Source: CALJIC01 sp039805565 (GTDB taxonomy: Bacteria; Chloroflexota; Chloroflexia; Chloroflexales; Roseiflexaceae). Taken from it: a stretch of 64,000 nt of DNA. How positions within the stretch are numbered: the stretch's first letter is position 1; every line of letters begins with the position of its first letter. This document shows positions 24,328 through 31,757 of the stretch, one piece after another. Under the pieces are notes generated by a model. It made no database searches. It had not been told where the DNA came from and saw only the letters and a list, made by a program, of their open reading frames with translations. The position numbers and the translations under genes were made by a program. The stretch covers positions 1 to 64,000 of the forward strand of contig JBDLTZ010000336.1 in the NCBI GenBank assembly GCA_039805565.1, in the 5' to 3' direction.

Positions 24328-25164
24328 ATGAAGATTGGCTACTGCACCTGGGGCATGCCGACCGTCCCAGTCGACACGATCATCCCGTTCCTCGCCCGCC
24401 TCGGCTACGACGGCGTCGAGCTCACCGTGATCCCCGGCTACACCACTGAGCTTACCTCGATGGATGCCGCCGAGCGCCGACGCATCGCGTCCATGCTCAA
24501 GGACCACCGCCTCGAGCTGCCCGCCATCGCCGGCCACACCAGCATGGTAGACCGCGACCCCGACGTGGCCCGCGAGCACTGGGCGCGTCTCACCGGCGCC
24601 GTAGACCTGGCGACCGAGTGGGCGATCGGCGGCGCGCCCCCGGCGATGGACACGACCGTTGGCGGCACGCCCGAGGACTGGGAGCCGCTCAAGGGGCTGC
24701 TGCTCGAGCGCCTGGGCGAGCTCGTGCGCTACGGCGAGCAGCGCGGCGTGGTGATCGCCGTCGAGCCGCACGTCGGCTCGATGCTCGACACCCCCGAGCG
24801 CACGCTCGAGCTGCTGGGCGCGATCGACTCGCCGTTTCTCAGGCTGAACTTCGACATCAGCCACTTCAACGTCGTCGGCATCCCCTACGCCGAGTCAGTC
24901 GCCGCGCTGGCGCCGCACACCGTCCACACCCACGTCAAGAGCGAGCGCGGCCGCGCCCCGGATCACGAGTTCCTCATCCCCGGCGAGGCCCCGTTCGACT
25001 GGGTCGGCTACCTGCACGCCATGCGCGCCGCCGGCTACGACGACTACATCACCGCCGAGGTGAGCATCATGGTGCAGCGCCGCCCCGGGTACGACCCGCT
25101 GGCGGCCGCCGAGCTGACCTACGCGACGCTCGACCGCGCCTTCCGGCAGGCGGGCATGCGATGA
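24328..25164 (+). CDS. Sugar phosphate isomerase/epimerase (AP endonuclease 2-like TIM barrel)
   Basis: The 278-residue protein has the xylose-isomerase-like fold: MKIGYCTWGMPTV, GYDGVELTVIPG, IAVEPHVGSML (metal Glu), LNFDISHFNVVG (metal Asp/His), HTHVKSERG and YITAEVSIMVQ (last Glu). It belongs with IolE/IolI/EboC-like proteins acting on sugars or inositols. The ATG at 24328 was preferred over one 12 codons earlier because the conserved fold starts there. It overlaps the next gene by ATGA, so translation is coupled. Confidence 0.8.
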   Translation: MKIGYCTWGMPTVPVDTIIPFLARLGYDGVELTVIPGYTTELTSMDAAERRRIASMLKDHRLELPAIAGHTSMVDRDPDVAREHWARLTGAVDLATEWAIGGAPPAMDTTVGGTPEDWEPLKGLLLERLGELVRYGEQRGVVIAVEPHVGSMLDTPERTLELLGAIDSPFLRLNFDISHFNVVGIPYAESVAALAPHTVHTHVKSERGRAPDHEFLIPGEAPFDWVGYLHAMRAAGYDDYITAEVSIMVQRRPGYDPLAAAELTYATLDRAFRQAGMR

Positions 25165-26000
25165 GGCTCTCCTGCCTGCCGGTCTCGCTGTACGCCGAGT
25201 TCGCGGCCGGGCGGCGCACGCTGGGCGACTGGCTCCGGCTGGCGGCCGACCTCGGGCTGAACGGCGCGGACCTGAGCGTGGCGCATGTGGACCGCGCGCC
25301 GGCCGCGCTGGACAGCCTCAGGCGCGAGGCGGCCGACGCGGGGGTGCAGATCGTCATGCTCGCCACCTACACCGACTTCACCCAGCCCGACGCGGCCGAG
25401 CGCGCCCGCCAGACCGACGACCTGCGCGGCTGGATCGACGCCGCCCATCGGCTCGGGGCGCGCTTCCTGCGCGTCACCGCCGGCCAGGCCCACGCGGGGG
25501 TGGCCGAGGAGGAGGGGCTGGCGTGGGCCGCCACTGGGCTCACCGCCTGCCTGGAGGACGCGCGGGCGGCGGGGGTGGCGCTGCTGTACGAAAACCATGT
25601 GCGCGGCGCCGTGTGGAGTGCGAACGACTTCACCCAGCCGGCGGCGCGCTTCCTCGAGGTGGCGCGGCGCACGGCCGGGAGCGGCCTCGGCGTCCTGTTC
25701 GACACCGCCAACCCGCTGGCGCTGCGCGATGACCCGCTGGCGCTGCTGGAGCAGGTGCGCGAGCGCATCGGCGCGGTGCACCTCAGCGACATCCGGCAGC
25801 CGGGCGCGTTCGAGCCGGTGGTGCTCGGCAGCGGCGCGGCCCCGATTGTGCCGGTGCTGCGCAGGCTGGTAGCGAGCGGCTGGGACGGCTGGCTGAGCAT
25901 CGAGGAGGCCAGCCGCACCGGCGAGGAAGGGCTACGGCGCGCGGTGGCCTATGCAGACCGGGCCTGGGCTGAGGCGGGCGGCCGGTCGCGTGAGATGTAA
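25161..26000 (+). CDS. Sugar phosphate isomerase/epimerase, second copy
   Basis: The 279-residue TIM-barrel protein has the same overall fold as the previous gene but is a divergent paralogue: LGLNGADLSVAHVD, LRVTAGQAH, LLYENHVRGAVW (metal Glu), VLFDTANPLAL (metal Asp), VHLSDIRQPG and WLSIEEASRTG. Its ATG overlaps the preceding stop (ATGA). Tandem epimerase-like genes next to SDRs suggest successive isomerisation and oxidation of a sugar or cyclitol. Confidence 0.78.
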   Translation: MRLSCLPVSLYAEFAAGRRTLGDWLRLAADLGLNGADLSVAHVDRAPAALDSLRREAADAGVQIVMLATYTDFTQPDAAERARQTDDLRGWIDAAHRLGARFLRVTAGQAHAGVAEEEGLAWAATGLTACLEDARAAGVALLYENHVRGAVWSANDFTQPAARFLEVARRTAGSGLGVLFDTANPLALRDDPLALLEQVRERIGAVHLSDIRQPGAFEPVVLGSGAAPIVPVLRRLVASGWDGWLSIEEASRTGEEGLRRAVAYADRAWAEAGGRSREM

Positions 26001-26067
26001 TCCACAGTGCGCCTGGCAAGGTCTTGTCGACAAGCAGGCAGGCTCTGATTGCAGAAAGGTTCACCAT

Positions 26068-26835
26068 ATGCCTAACGCGCTCTCCTTCGGCCTCGCCGGC
26101 AAGGTTGTGGTCGTCACTGGCGCCGGGCGCGGCATCGGCAAGGCGATCGCCGAGTCCTGCGCCGCCGCCGGCGCCCACCTGGCGCTCGGCAGCCGCACCG
26201 TGGACGAGAGCCGCGCCACCGCCGAGACCTGCCGCGCCCTCGGCGTGCGCGCCGAGGCCTGGGAGCTCGACGTGGCCAGCGTCCCCAGCATCAACGCGTT
26301 CGTCGCCCAGGCGCTGGAAGCCTTCGGCCGTATCGACGCCCTCGTGAACAACGCCGGCGTCAACGTGCAGAAGGCGGCGGTGGACTACACCGAGCAGGAG
26401 TTCGACTACATCACCGACGTCAACCTCAAGGGCGCGTTCTTCATGTCCACCGCCGTTGCGCGCAGCATGATCGCCCGCGGCGGGGGCGGCAGCATCGTCC
26501 AGATCACCTCCCAGGTGGGCGTGGTCGGCGGCGCGCTGCGCAGCGTCTACAGCGGCGCGAAGGGTGGCGTCGGCAACCTGACACGCTCGCTGGCCGCCGA
26601 GTGGGCGCCGCACCAGATCACCGTCAACTGCGTCGCGCCGACCTTCACGCGCACGCCCATGCTGGAGCAGGCGCTCCAGAACCCAGCCTTCGCCAAGAAC
26701 CTCGAGAAGGTGCCGATGGGTCGCACCGCCGAGCCCGAGGAGATCGCCGCCGCCGTGGTCTTCCTGGCCTCCGACGCCGCCCGCATGGTCACCGGCCAGA
26801 CTCTGTGCGTAGACGGCGGCTACACGGCCGTGTGA
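26068..26835 (+). CDS. Short-chain dehydrogenase/reductase (3-oxoacyl-ACP-reductase-like)
   Basis: The 255-residue classical SDR has VTGAGRGIGKAIAESC (cofactor), VNNAGVNVQK, SIVQITSQVG (catalytic Ser), YSGAKGGV (Tyr, Lys) and the terminal GQTLCVDGGYTAV. It resembles gluconate 5-dehydrogenase/FabG-like polyol enzymes. The ATG at 26068 was taken because GAAAGG lies 8 bases before it. Followed by a region of heptad repeats. Confidence 0.85.
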   Translation: MPNALSFGLAGKVVVVTGAGRGIGKAIAESCAAAGAHLALGSRTVDESRATAETCRALGVRAEAWELDVASVPSINAFVAQALEAFGRIDALVNNAGVNVQKAAVDYTEQEFDYITDVNLKGAFFMSTAVARSMIARGGGGSIVQITSQVGVVGGALRSVYSGAKGGVGNLTRSLAAEWAPHQITVNCVAPTFTRTPMLEQALQNPAFAKNLEKVPMGRTAEPEEIAAAVVFLASDAARMVTGQTLCVDGGYTAV

Positions 26836-26842
26836 TACGCAC

Positions 26843-26958
26843 GTCGTGAGCCGTGAGTTTTGAGTCGTGAGTCGTGGGGCGTGAGGAGCGTCTCCACCGC
26901 ACGATGCACCACACACCCTATGCCTGGGAGCGTTCAGCGTTCAGCGTTCAGCGTTCAG
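26843..26958 (+). repeat. Two heptad arrays: GTCGTGA x6 (degenerate) and CGTTCAG x4 (perfect)
   Basis: 26843-26884 reads as six 7-bp units (GTCGTGA, GCCGTGA, GTTTTGA, GTCGTGA, GTCGTGG, GGCGTGA). 26931-26958 is four exact copies of CGTTCAG. They fill most of the gap between the SDR and the first Gfo/Idh/MocA gene. Confidence 0.9.
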
Positions 26959-26978
26959 CTCTCACAGTGGAGACCCCA

Positions 26979-28106
26979 ATGCCAAAGAAGCTCCGCGCAG
27001 CCGTGATCGGCTGCGGCACGATCGCCACCGTCCACCTGCGCGGCTACCTCGACAGCGGCCGCTACGAGATCGTGGCGCTCGCCGATTTGGACGAGGCCGC
27101 GATGGCCGAGAAGGACCGCGCGCACGGCATCAGCCCGCGCCACTACACCGACGCCCGCGCCATGCTCGCGGAAGAGCGCCCCGACGTGGTCTCGGTCTGC
27201 ACCTGGCACGCCGGCCACGCCCCCTGGACGATCGCCGCCGCCGCGCACCGGCCCAAGGCCATCCTGGTGGAGAAGCCGATGGCCGACACCCTAGGCCACG
27301 CCGAGCAGATGCTGGTGGCCTGCAACCGCAACGGCGTCAAGCTGGCCATCTCGCACCAGCGCCGCTTCATCCCCTCCTACACCCTGGCGCGCGACCTGAT
27401 CGCGGCGGGCGCGATCGGGCAGGTGCGGCTGATCCAGAGCTTCGCGGCCGACGGCCTGCCGAACTACAGCACCCACCAGGCCGACATGTACCGCTACCTG
27501 CTCAGCGACGTCGAGTGCGACTGGGTAATGGGCAACGTGGAGCGCAAGACCGACCGCTACGAGCGCTCGACGCGCATCGAGGACTGCGCCATCGGCACGT
27601 TCCACTTCACCAACGGCGCGGTGGCGCTGCTGCTGAGCGACGTGACCCCCACGGTCTACCAGGGCGCGTGGATCTACGGCACGGACGGGATGATCAACCT
27701 CACGACCTATAACCTCCAACTCATGAACCGCGAGACCGGCGGGCGGTGGCAGCTGCACGAGCCGGACGGGCGCTACCACAACCTGGCCGAGCACGGCGAC
27801 CAGCTCGAGTGGTTCGAGGCCCCCGCCGCACAGATGGCCGAGCTGGCCGACTGGGTCGAGGGCGCGCACGACGACTTCCGCGGCGAGGCGATCAACGGCA
27901 TGAAGGCGCTCCAGATGATCCACGCGGTCTACGAGTCGGCCCGGCGCCACGAGAAGGTGCTGCTGCCGTTGCAGACGCGCGACAATCCGCTCGACCTGAT
28001 GGTGGAGTCGGGCCACCTGACGCCCGAGCGCCCCGGCGCCTACGACATCCGCGCCTTCCTGCTGCGCGGCGAGCGCATGACGTCGGACGCCGAGGGGACG
28101 AAGTAG
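26979..28106 (+). CDS. Gfo/Idh/MocA family oxidoreductase (copy 1)
   Basis: The 375-residue NAD(P)-dependent dehydrogenase has the N-terminal Rossmann motif AVIGCGTIATVHLRGY, the EKP segment ILVEKPMADT, and a C-terminal alpha/beta substrate domain (SHQRRFIPSY, DVECDWVMGNVERK). Family members oxidise or reduce sugars, inositols or sugar derivatives. The ATG at 26979 begins the conserved region right after the heptad array; there is no strong ribosome-binding site (GGAGA). First of three consecutive paralogues. Confidence 0.83.
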   Translation: MPKKLRAAVIGCGTIATVHLRGYLDSGRYEIVALADLDEAAMAEKDRAHGISPRHYTDARAMLAEERPDVVSVCTWHAGHAPWTIAAAAHRPKAILVEKPMADTLGHAEQMLVACNRNGVKLAISHQRRFIPSYTLARDLIAAGAIGQVRLIQSFAADGLPNYSTHQADMYRYLLSDVECDWVMGNVERKTDRYERSTRIEDCAIGTFHFTNGAVALLLSDVTPTVYQGAWIYGTDGMINLTTYNLQLMNRETGGRWQLHEPDGRYHNLAEHGDQLEWFEAPAAQMAELADWVEGAHDDFRGEAINGMKALQMIHAVYESARRHEKVLLPLQTRDNPLDLMVESGHLTPERPGAYDIRAFLLRGERMTSDAEGTK

Positions 28107-28124
28107 CACACACGGAGGAGCAAT

Positions 28125-29390
28125 ATGCCCCCTATACCACTCGCGATCGTGGGCTGCGGCGGCATGGGCCACCGCCACCTCTACGGCCTGGCCGAGCTGC
28201 GCCGCGCTGGCTGGGAAGACTTCGAGCTGGTCGCCGCCTGCGACCCGGTCACGTCCAACGCCGAGTCGCTCGCCGACCAGGCCGCTGAATTCTTCGACGA
28301 GCGCCCGCGTGTCGTCGCCAGCCTCGGCGAGCTTGCCGCGCTCGGCGTGCAGGCGGTGGACATCACCACCACGCCGCGCTCGCACCACGTGGTGGCCGCC
28401 GACGCCCTCAGCCACGGCTGGCACGTGATGGTCGAGAAACCGCTCGGGCTGACCGTGCGCGCGGGCAATGTCATCCGCCGCGCCGTGCGCGCGAGCGGGC
28501 GCGTGCTGAGCGTTGCCGAGAACTACCGGCGCGACCCGGTCAACCGGCTGGCGAAGGCGCTGATCGACGCGGGCGCGATCGGGACCCCGCGCCTGGCCGT
28601 CCACCACGTCGTCGAGGGCTCGGACCAGATGCTGATCTCAGTCTGGCGCCATCAGAAGGACCAGAGCGGCGTACTGATCGACGTCGGCGTACACTTCGCC
28701 GACATGCTCGAGTACTTCCTCGGCCCGATCGACGCCGTGTACGCCCAGACCCGCCTGCACGAGCCGGTGCGCCACAACGCGGCGGCCACCGGCGGGCAGG
28801 CGCTCGCCAACCCCTCGGGGGTGTACGGCCGCTGGCAGAAGGAGATGCCGGCCACCTTCGCGGCCACTGCCGAGGACGCCGCCTACGGCACGCTCACCTT
28901 CCGCAGCGGGGCCGTGGGCCAGTACATCGAGGACCACGCCGGCCACGGCCCGAGCATCTGGGTGCGCCAGATCCACGGCTCGCGCGGGATGCTGAGCCTG
29001 CCGGTAGACCGCACCGGCGCGCAGATTACGCTGCACCGTGTGGGTCAGGACGACATAACCGGCGAGGCGCTGCTTGAGCTGGTGCCGGAGTTCCGGCTCG
29101 ACGAGGTGACGGGCACGCTGTTCGGCGGCGAGCGCCTGGCCGGCTACACCCTGCCGTTCGCTGAGGTGGATCGCAAGCTGCTCGGGATCGAGTACGCCGA
29201 CTTCGCCGCCGCCATCCGCGGCGAGCACCCGCCCGAGGTAGACGTCGAGCAGGGCGCGCGCTCGGTGGCGATCGCGTACGCGCTGCTCGAGTCGAGCGCA
29301 GCGGGCCGGCTAGTGACGGTGGACGAGGTGCTCGACGAGCGCGCTGACGCCTACCAGCGCTCGATCGACGCCGGGATGGGGCTGGTGTGA
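28125..29390 (+). CDS. Gfo/Idh/MocA family oxidoreductase (copy 2)
   Basis: The 421-residue protein has IVGCGGMGHRHLYGL, VMVEKPLGLT and a long C-terminal domain with a DVGVHFADMLEY motif. The insert around residues 205-245 (VRHNAAATGGQ to ATAEDAAYG) makes it longer than the first copy. GGAGGAGC lies before the ATG. Its last codons overlap the next gene by GTGA. Substrate unknown; all three copies differ strongly in the substrate domain, so different steps are likely. Confidence 0.83.
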   Translation: MPPIPLAIVGCGGMGHRHLYGLAELRRAGWEDFELVAACDPVTSNAESLADQAAEFFDERPRVVASLGELAALGVQAVDITTTPRSHHVVAADALSHGWHVMVEKPLGLTVRAGNVIRRAVRASGRVLSVAENYRRDPVNRLAKALIDAGAIGTPRLAVHHVVEGSDQMLISVWRHQKDQSGVLIDVGVHFADMLEYFLGPIDAVYAQTRLHEPVRHNAAATGGQALANPSGVYGRWQKEMPATFAATAEDAAYGTLTFRSGAVGQYIEDHAGHGPSIWVRQIHGSRGMLSLPVDRTGAQITLHRVGQDDITGEALLELVPEFRLDEVTGTLFGGERLAGYTLPFAEVDRKLLGIEYADFAAAIRGEHPPEVDVEQGARSVAIAYALLESSAAGRLVTVDEVLDERADAYQRSIDAGMGLV

Positions 29391-30382
29391 GCCGAATCCG
29401 CATGGCGCAATACGGCACCGGGCACGGCCACGCCGAGGGCAAGCTCCTGGCGCTGCGGAGCAGCCCGGACGTCGAGCTCGCGGGTGTGTACGAGCCTCAC
29501 CCTGAGCGGCGGCGCGCCTGTGAGCTGGCCGGCGGGGCCTACGCGGGCGTGCGCTGGCTCGAGACAGAGGAGGAGCTGCTGGGCGACCCCGGCATCGTCG
29601 CGGTGGCGTCCGAGGGGCGCAACGACGAGAGCCTGGAGCAGACCGAGCGCCTGGTGCGTGCCGGCAAGCACGTCTGGTACGACAAGCCCGCCGGCGCCGA
29701 TATGGAGCAGTGGCGGCGGGTGGCGGCGCTGGCCGAGGAGCGCGGCCTGGTGATCCAGATGGGCTACATGTTCCGCTACCACCACGGCTTTCGCCAGATC
29801 GCGGAGTGGGTGCGCTCCGGGTTGCTCGGCCGGGTCTTCGCCGTGCGCGCGCACATGTCGCGCTGGATCTCCGAGGAGGAGCGCCTGGTGATCGCGTGCC
29901 ACCCCGGCGGCATCCTGTACGACCTCGGCGGCCATATGATCGATCAGATCGTCCACCTGCTCGGCCGTCCCGAGCGGGTGGACTCCTACCTGCGCCACGA
30001 CGACGCGCTCGCGCCGGGGTTCGCCGACAACACCCTGGCGGTGCTCAGCTTCCCCGGCGCGCTCGCCACGGTCGACATCGCGGCAATGGAGCCGCTGCCC
30101 GCCGCGCGGCGCTTCGAGGTGTACGGGACCGAGGGGAGCGCGATCATGGAGCCGTTCGAGCCAGCCCCACGGCTGCGCCTCTGCCTGCGCGCGGCCGCGG
30201 GGGGCTACCAGGCGGGCGAGCAGACGGTGCCGGTTGAGCCGCAGGAGCGCCAGGAGCTCTACGAGCGGGAGCTCGCGGCGCTCGTGGCGGTGCTGCGCGG
30301 CGAGCGCCCGCCCGAGCGCACCCCCGCCCACGACCTGATGGTGCAGGAGGTGCTGCTGCGCGCGGCGCCCGGCGCGGGCTGA
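29387..30382 (+). CDS. Gfo/Idh/MocA family oxidoreductase (copy 3)
   Basis: The 331-residue protein starts at GTG overlapping the previous stop. The cofactor motif is less canonical (YGTGHGHAEGKLLAL in place of GxGxxG followed by a long helix), but the EKP-like VWYDKPAGADMEQW and the substrate-domain segment GGILYDLGGHMIDQ identify the family. DKP replaces EKP, with the catalytic lysine kept. Translation is coupled to copy 2. Confidence 0.8.
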   Translation: MSRIRMAQYGTGHGHAEGKLLALRSSPDVELAGVYEPHPERRRACELAGGAYAGVRWLETEEELLGDPGIVAVASEGRNDESLEQTERLVRAGKHVWYDKPAGADMEQWRRVAALAEERGLVIQMGYMFRYHHGFRQIAEWVRSGLLGRVFAVRAHMSRWISEEERLVIACHPGGILYDLGGHMIDQIVHLLGRPERVDSYLRHDDALAPGFADNTLAVLSFPGALATVDIAAMEPLPAARRFEVYGTEGSAIMEPFEPAPRLRLCLRAAAGGYQAGEQTVPVEPQERQELYERELAALVAVLRGERPPERTPAHDLMVQEVLLRAAPGAG

Positions 30383-30408
30383 GCCGCTTCAGCTCACAAG
30401 GAGCACAC

Positions 30409-31038
30409 GTGGAGCCAGTCACAGGGGTGGTCGTGGCCGGCGGCGTGAGCCGACGCCTCGGCGAGGACAAGCGCCGGCTGCGGCTGTGGGGCGACGCGGG
30501 GCCGACGCTGCTGGAGCACACCGTGGGGGTGCTGCGTCCGCTCTGCGCCGAGGTGGTGGTGGTGCTGAACGACCCCGAGGCCTGGGCCGATCTGCCGGCG
30601 CGCCTGACGCCAGACGTCTACCCCGACGCCGGGTCGCTCGGTGGGATCTACGCCGGACTCGCGGCCGCATCGAGCCCCTACGCGCTGGTGGTGGCCGCCG
30701 ATATGCCGCTGCTGAGCCCCGCCCTGCTGCGGGCGCTCCTGGACCGCCCGCGCGAGTACGACGCGCTGGTGCCACGCTCCCCAGCCCCGGGGTCCACCCG
30801 CAACAAGATGGACGTCGAGCCGCTGCACGCGGTCTACAGCCGTCGCTGCCTGGAGCCGCTGCGGGCCACGCTCGACCAGGGCAGACGCCGGATCGTCGAG
30901 TTCTTGGCGCTGGTGCGGGTGGAGACGGTCGCGCCCGAGGAGCTGCGCCGCCACGACCCGCACGGCCACGCCTTCCTGAACGTCAACACCCCGCAGGACC
31001 TGGAGGCGGTGCGGCGGCTGATCGGGCACGTCGCCTAG
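30409..31038 (+). CDS. mobA: Molybdopterin nucleotidyltransferase (MobA-like)
   Basis: The 209-residue NTP transferase has TGVVVAGGVSRRLGEDKRRL (the GTP-binding G-rich loop and Lys), YPDAGSLGGIYAGLAAA and VAADMPLLSPALL with the metal-binding Asp. A C-terminal FLNVNTPQDLEAV is typical of MobA. It attaches GMP to molybdopterin to make the bis-MGD cofactor. The GTG start is preceded by AAGGAGC. No molybdoenzyme gene is adjacent apart from NuoG, which uses no molybdenum. A related nucleotidyltransferase (MocA or CofC type) is possible. Confidence 0.78.
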   Translation: MEPVTGVVVAGGVSRRLGEDKRRLRLWGDAGPTLLEHTVGVLRPLCAEVVVVLNDPEAWADLPARLTPDVYPDAGSLGGIYAGLAAASSPYALVVAADMPLLSPALLRALLDRPREYDALVPRSPAPGSTRNKMDVEPLHAVYSRRCLEPLRATLDQGRRRIVEFLALVRVETVAPEELRRHDPHGHAFLNVNTPQDLEAVRRLIGHVA

Positions 31039-31099
31039 GCCTGAGCGCCACAGCGGGCGCGAAAGAGGCGACCGCATGAGCTGGGCCTCCGGCACTTCC

Positions 31100-31378
31100 T
31101 CCGAATACTTCGGTCTGTTCCGCAACTCGGCGCTGGTGAGTGGGGAGCACAAGGCGCGCTTCTGCGCCGATGCGGGCGCCGACAATCTGCTGGTGGCTGC
31201 GCTGGCTCCCAATATGACGATCCTGGGCATCCCATCCATCTACTACGGCACTGAGCAGGGGTTTGACGGGAGCGGCGGCAACGAGCGCTACCTGCCCGAG
31301 GCGATGTTCGGTGGGCCGTTCGGAGCCTTCCGCAGCCGCGGGCGCCACTTCTTCAACGAGGAGAGCCCGGCCTATCGC
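31100..31378 (+). pseudogene. Internal fragment of a GH13 alpha-amylase-type glycosidase
   Basis: Codons from 31100 encode EYFGLFRNSALVSGEHKARF, then ILGIPSIYYGTEQGF, EAMFGGPFGAFRSRGRHFF and NEESPAYR. This is the end of the catalytic barrel of a family of GH13 enzymes. The roughly 350 N-terminal residues with the catalytic Asp and Glu are absent, and after residue Arg at 31376-31378 the match stops. An ATG at 31076 with GAGG before it opens the frame, but the protein cannot be active. It sits between mobA and the tandem array. Confidence 0.7.
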
Positions 31379-31563
31379 ATCACGCTGACACCCGCACTGC
31401 TCTCGTTCAGCCGCCAGGTGCTTGGAGGCGCGCTCTCGATCCCCGCGGCCGGGGTCTCAGTCCTCGTGCCGACCGATATCCGTCTGCCTGTGCTCCCATT
31501 GAGGGTTCGAAGGGGCGAAGCCCCTCGCCGTGGGAGTCCAGAGGGGCCGCGGCCGGCCTCTCT

Positions 31564-31738
31564 GGGCAGGGAGCCGGGCGCAGCCCCGCAAGCCCCAGAC
31601 AGCAGGGAGCGGGGCGCAGTCCCCGCAAGCCCAAGACAGCAGGGAGCGGGGCGCAGCCCCCGCCAGCCCGAGACAGCAGGGAGCGGGGCGCAGCCCCCGC
31701 AAGCCCAAGACAGCGGGGTGCAGCCCCCGCAGACGCCG
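31564..31738 (+). repeat. 37-bp tandem repeat array (about 4.7 units)
   Basis: The unit begins GACAGCAGGGAGCGGGGCGC and continues with AGCCCCCGCAAGCCCAA. GACAGC starts at 31598, 31635, 31672 and 31709, exactly 37 bp apart, with a partial copy before. Each unit contains a GGGGCGCAGCCCC hairpin core. There are no spacers, so this is a minisatellite, not CRISPR. It occupies the gap between the GH13 fragment and the helicase. Confidence 0.9.
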
Positions 31739-31745
31739 GCCATGC

Positions 31746-31751
31746 TACAAT
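31746..31751 (+). promoter_or_regulatory. -10 box at the helicase start codon
   Basis: TACAAT ends 6 bases before the ATG at 31758. Transcription would start on or next to the A of ATG, giving a leaderless mRNA. No ribosome-binding site is present. Confidence 0.45.
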
Positions 31752-31757
31752 GCGCCT

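Noticed and set aside
31564..31738. Possible CRISPR array
   Set aside because: Units repeat end to end at 37 bp with no unique spacers and no cas genes nearby. It is a minisatellite.
31076..31757. Functional alpha-amylase gene
   Set aside because: The frame keeps only the end of the barrel and then runs into tandem repeat sequence; catalytic residues are absent.
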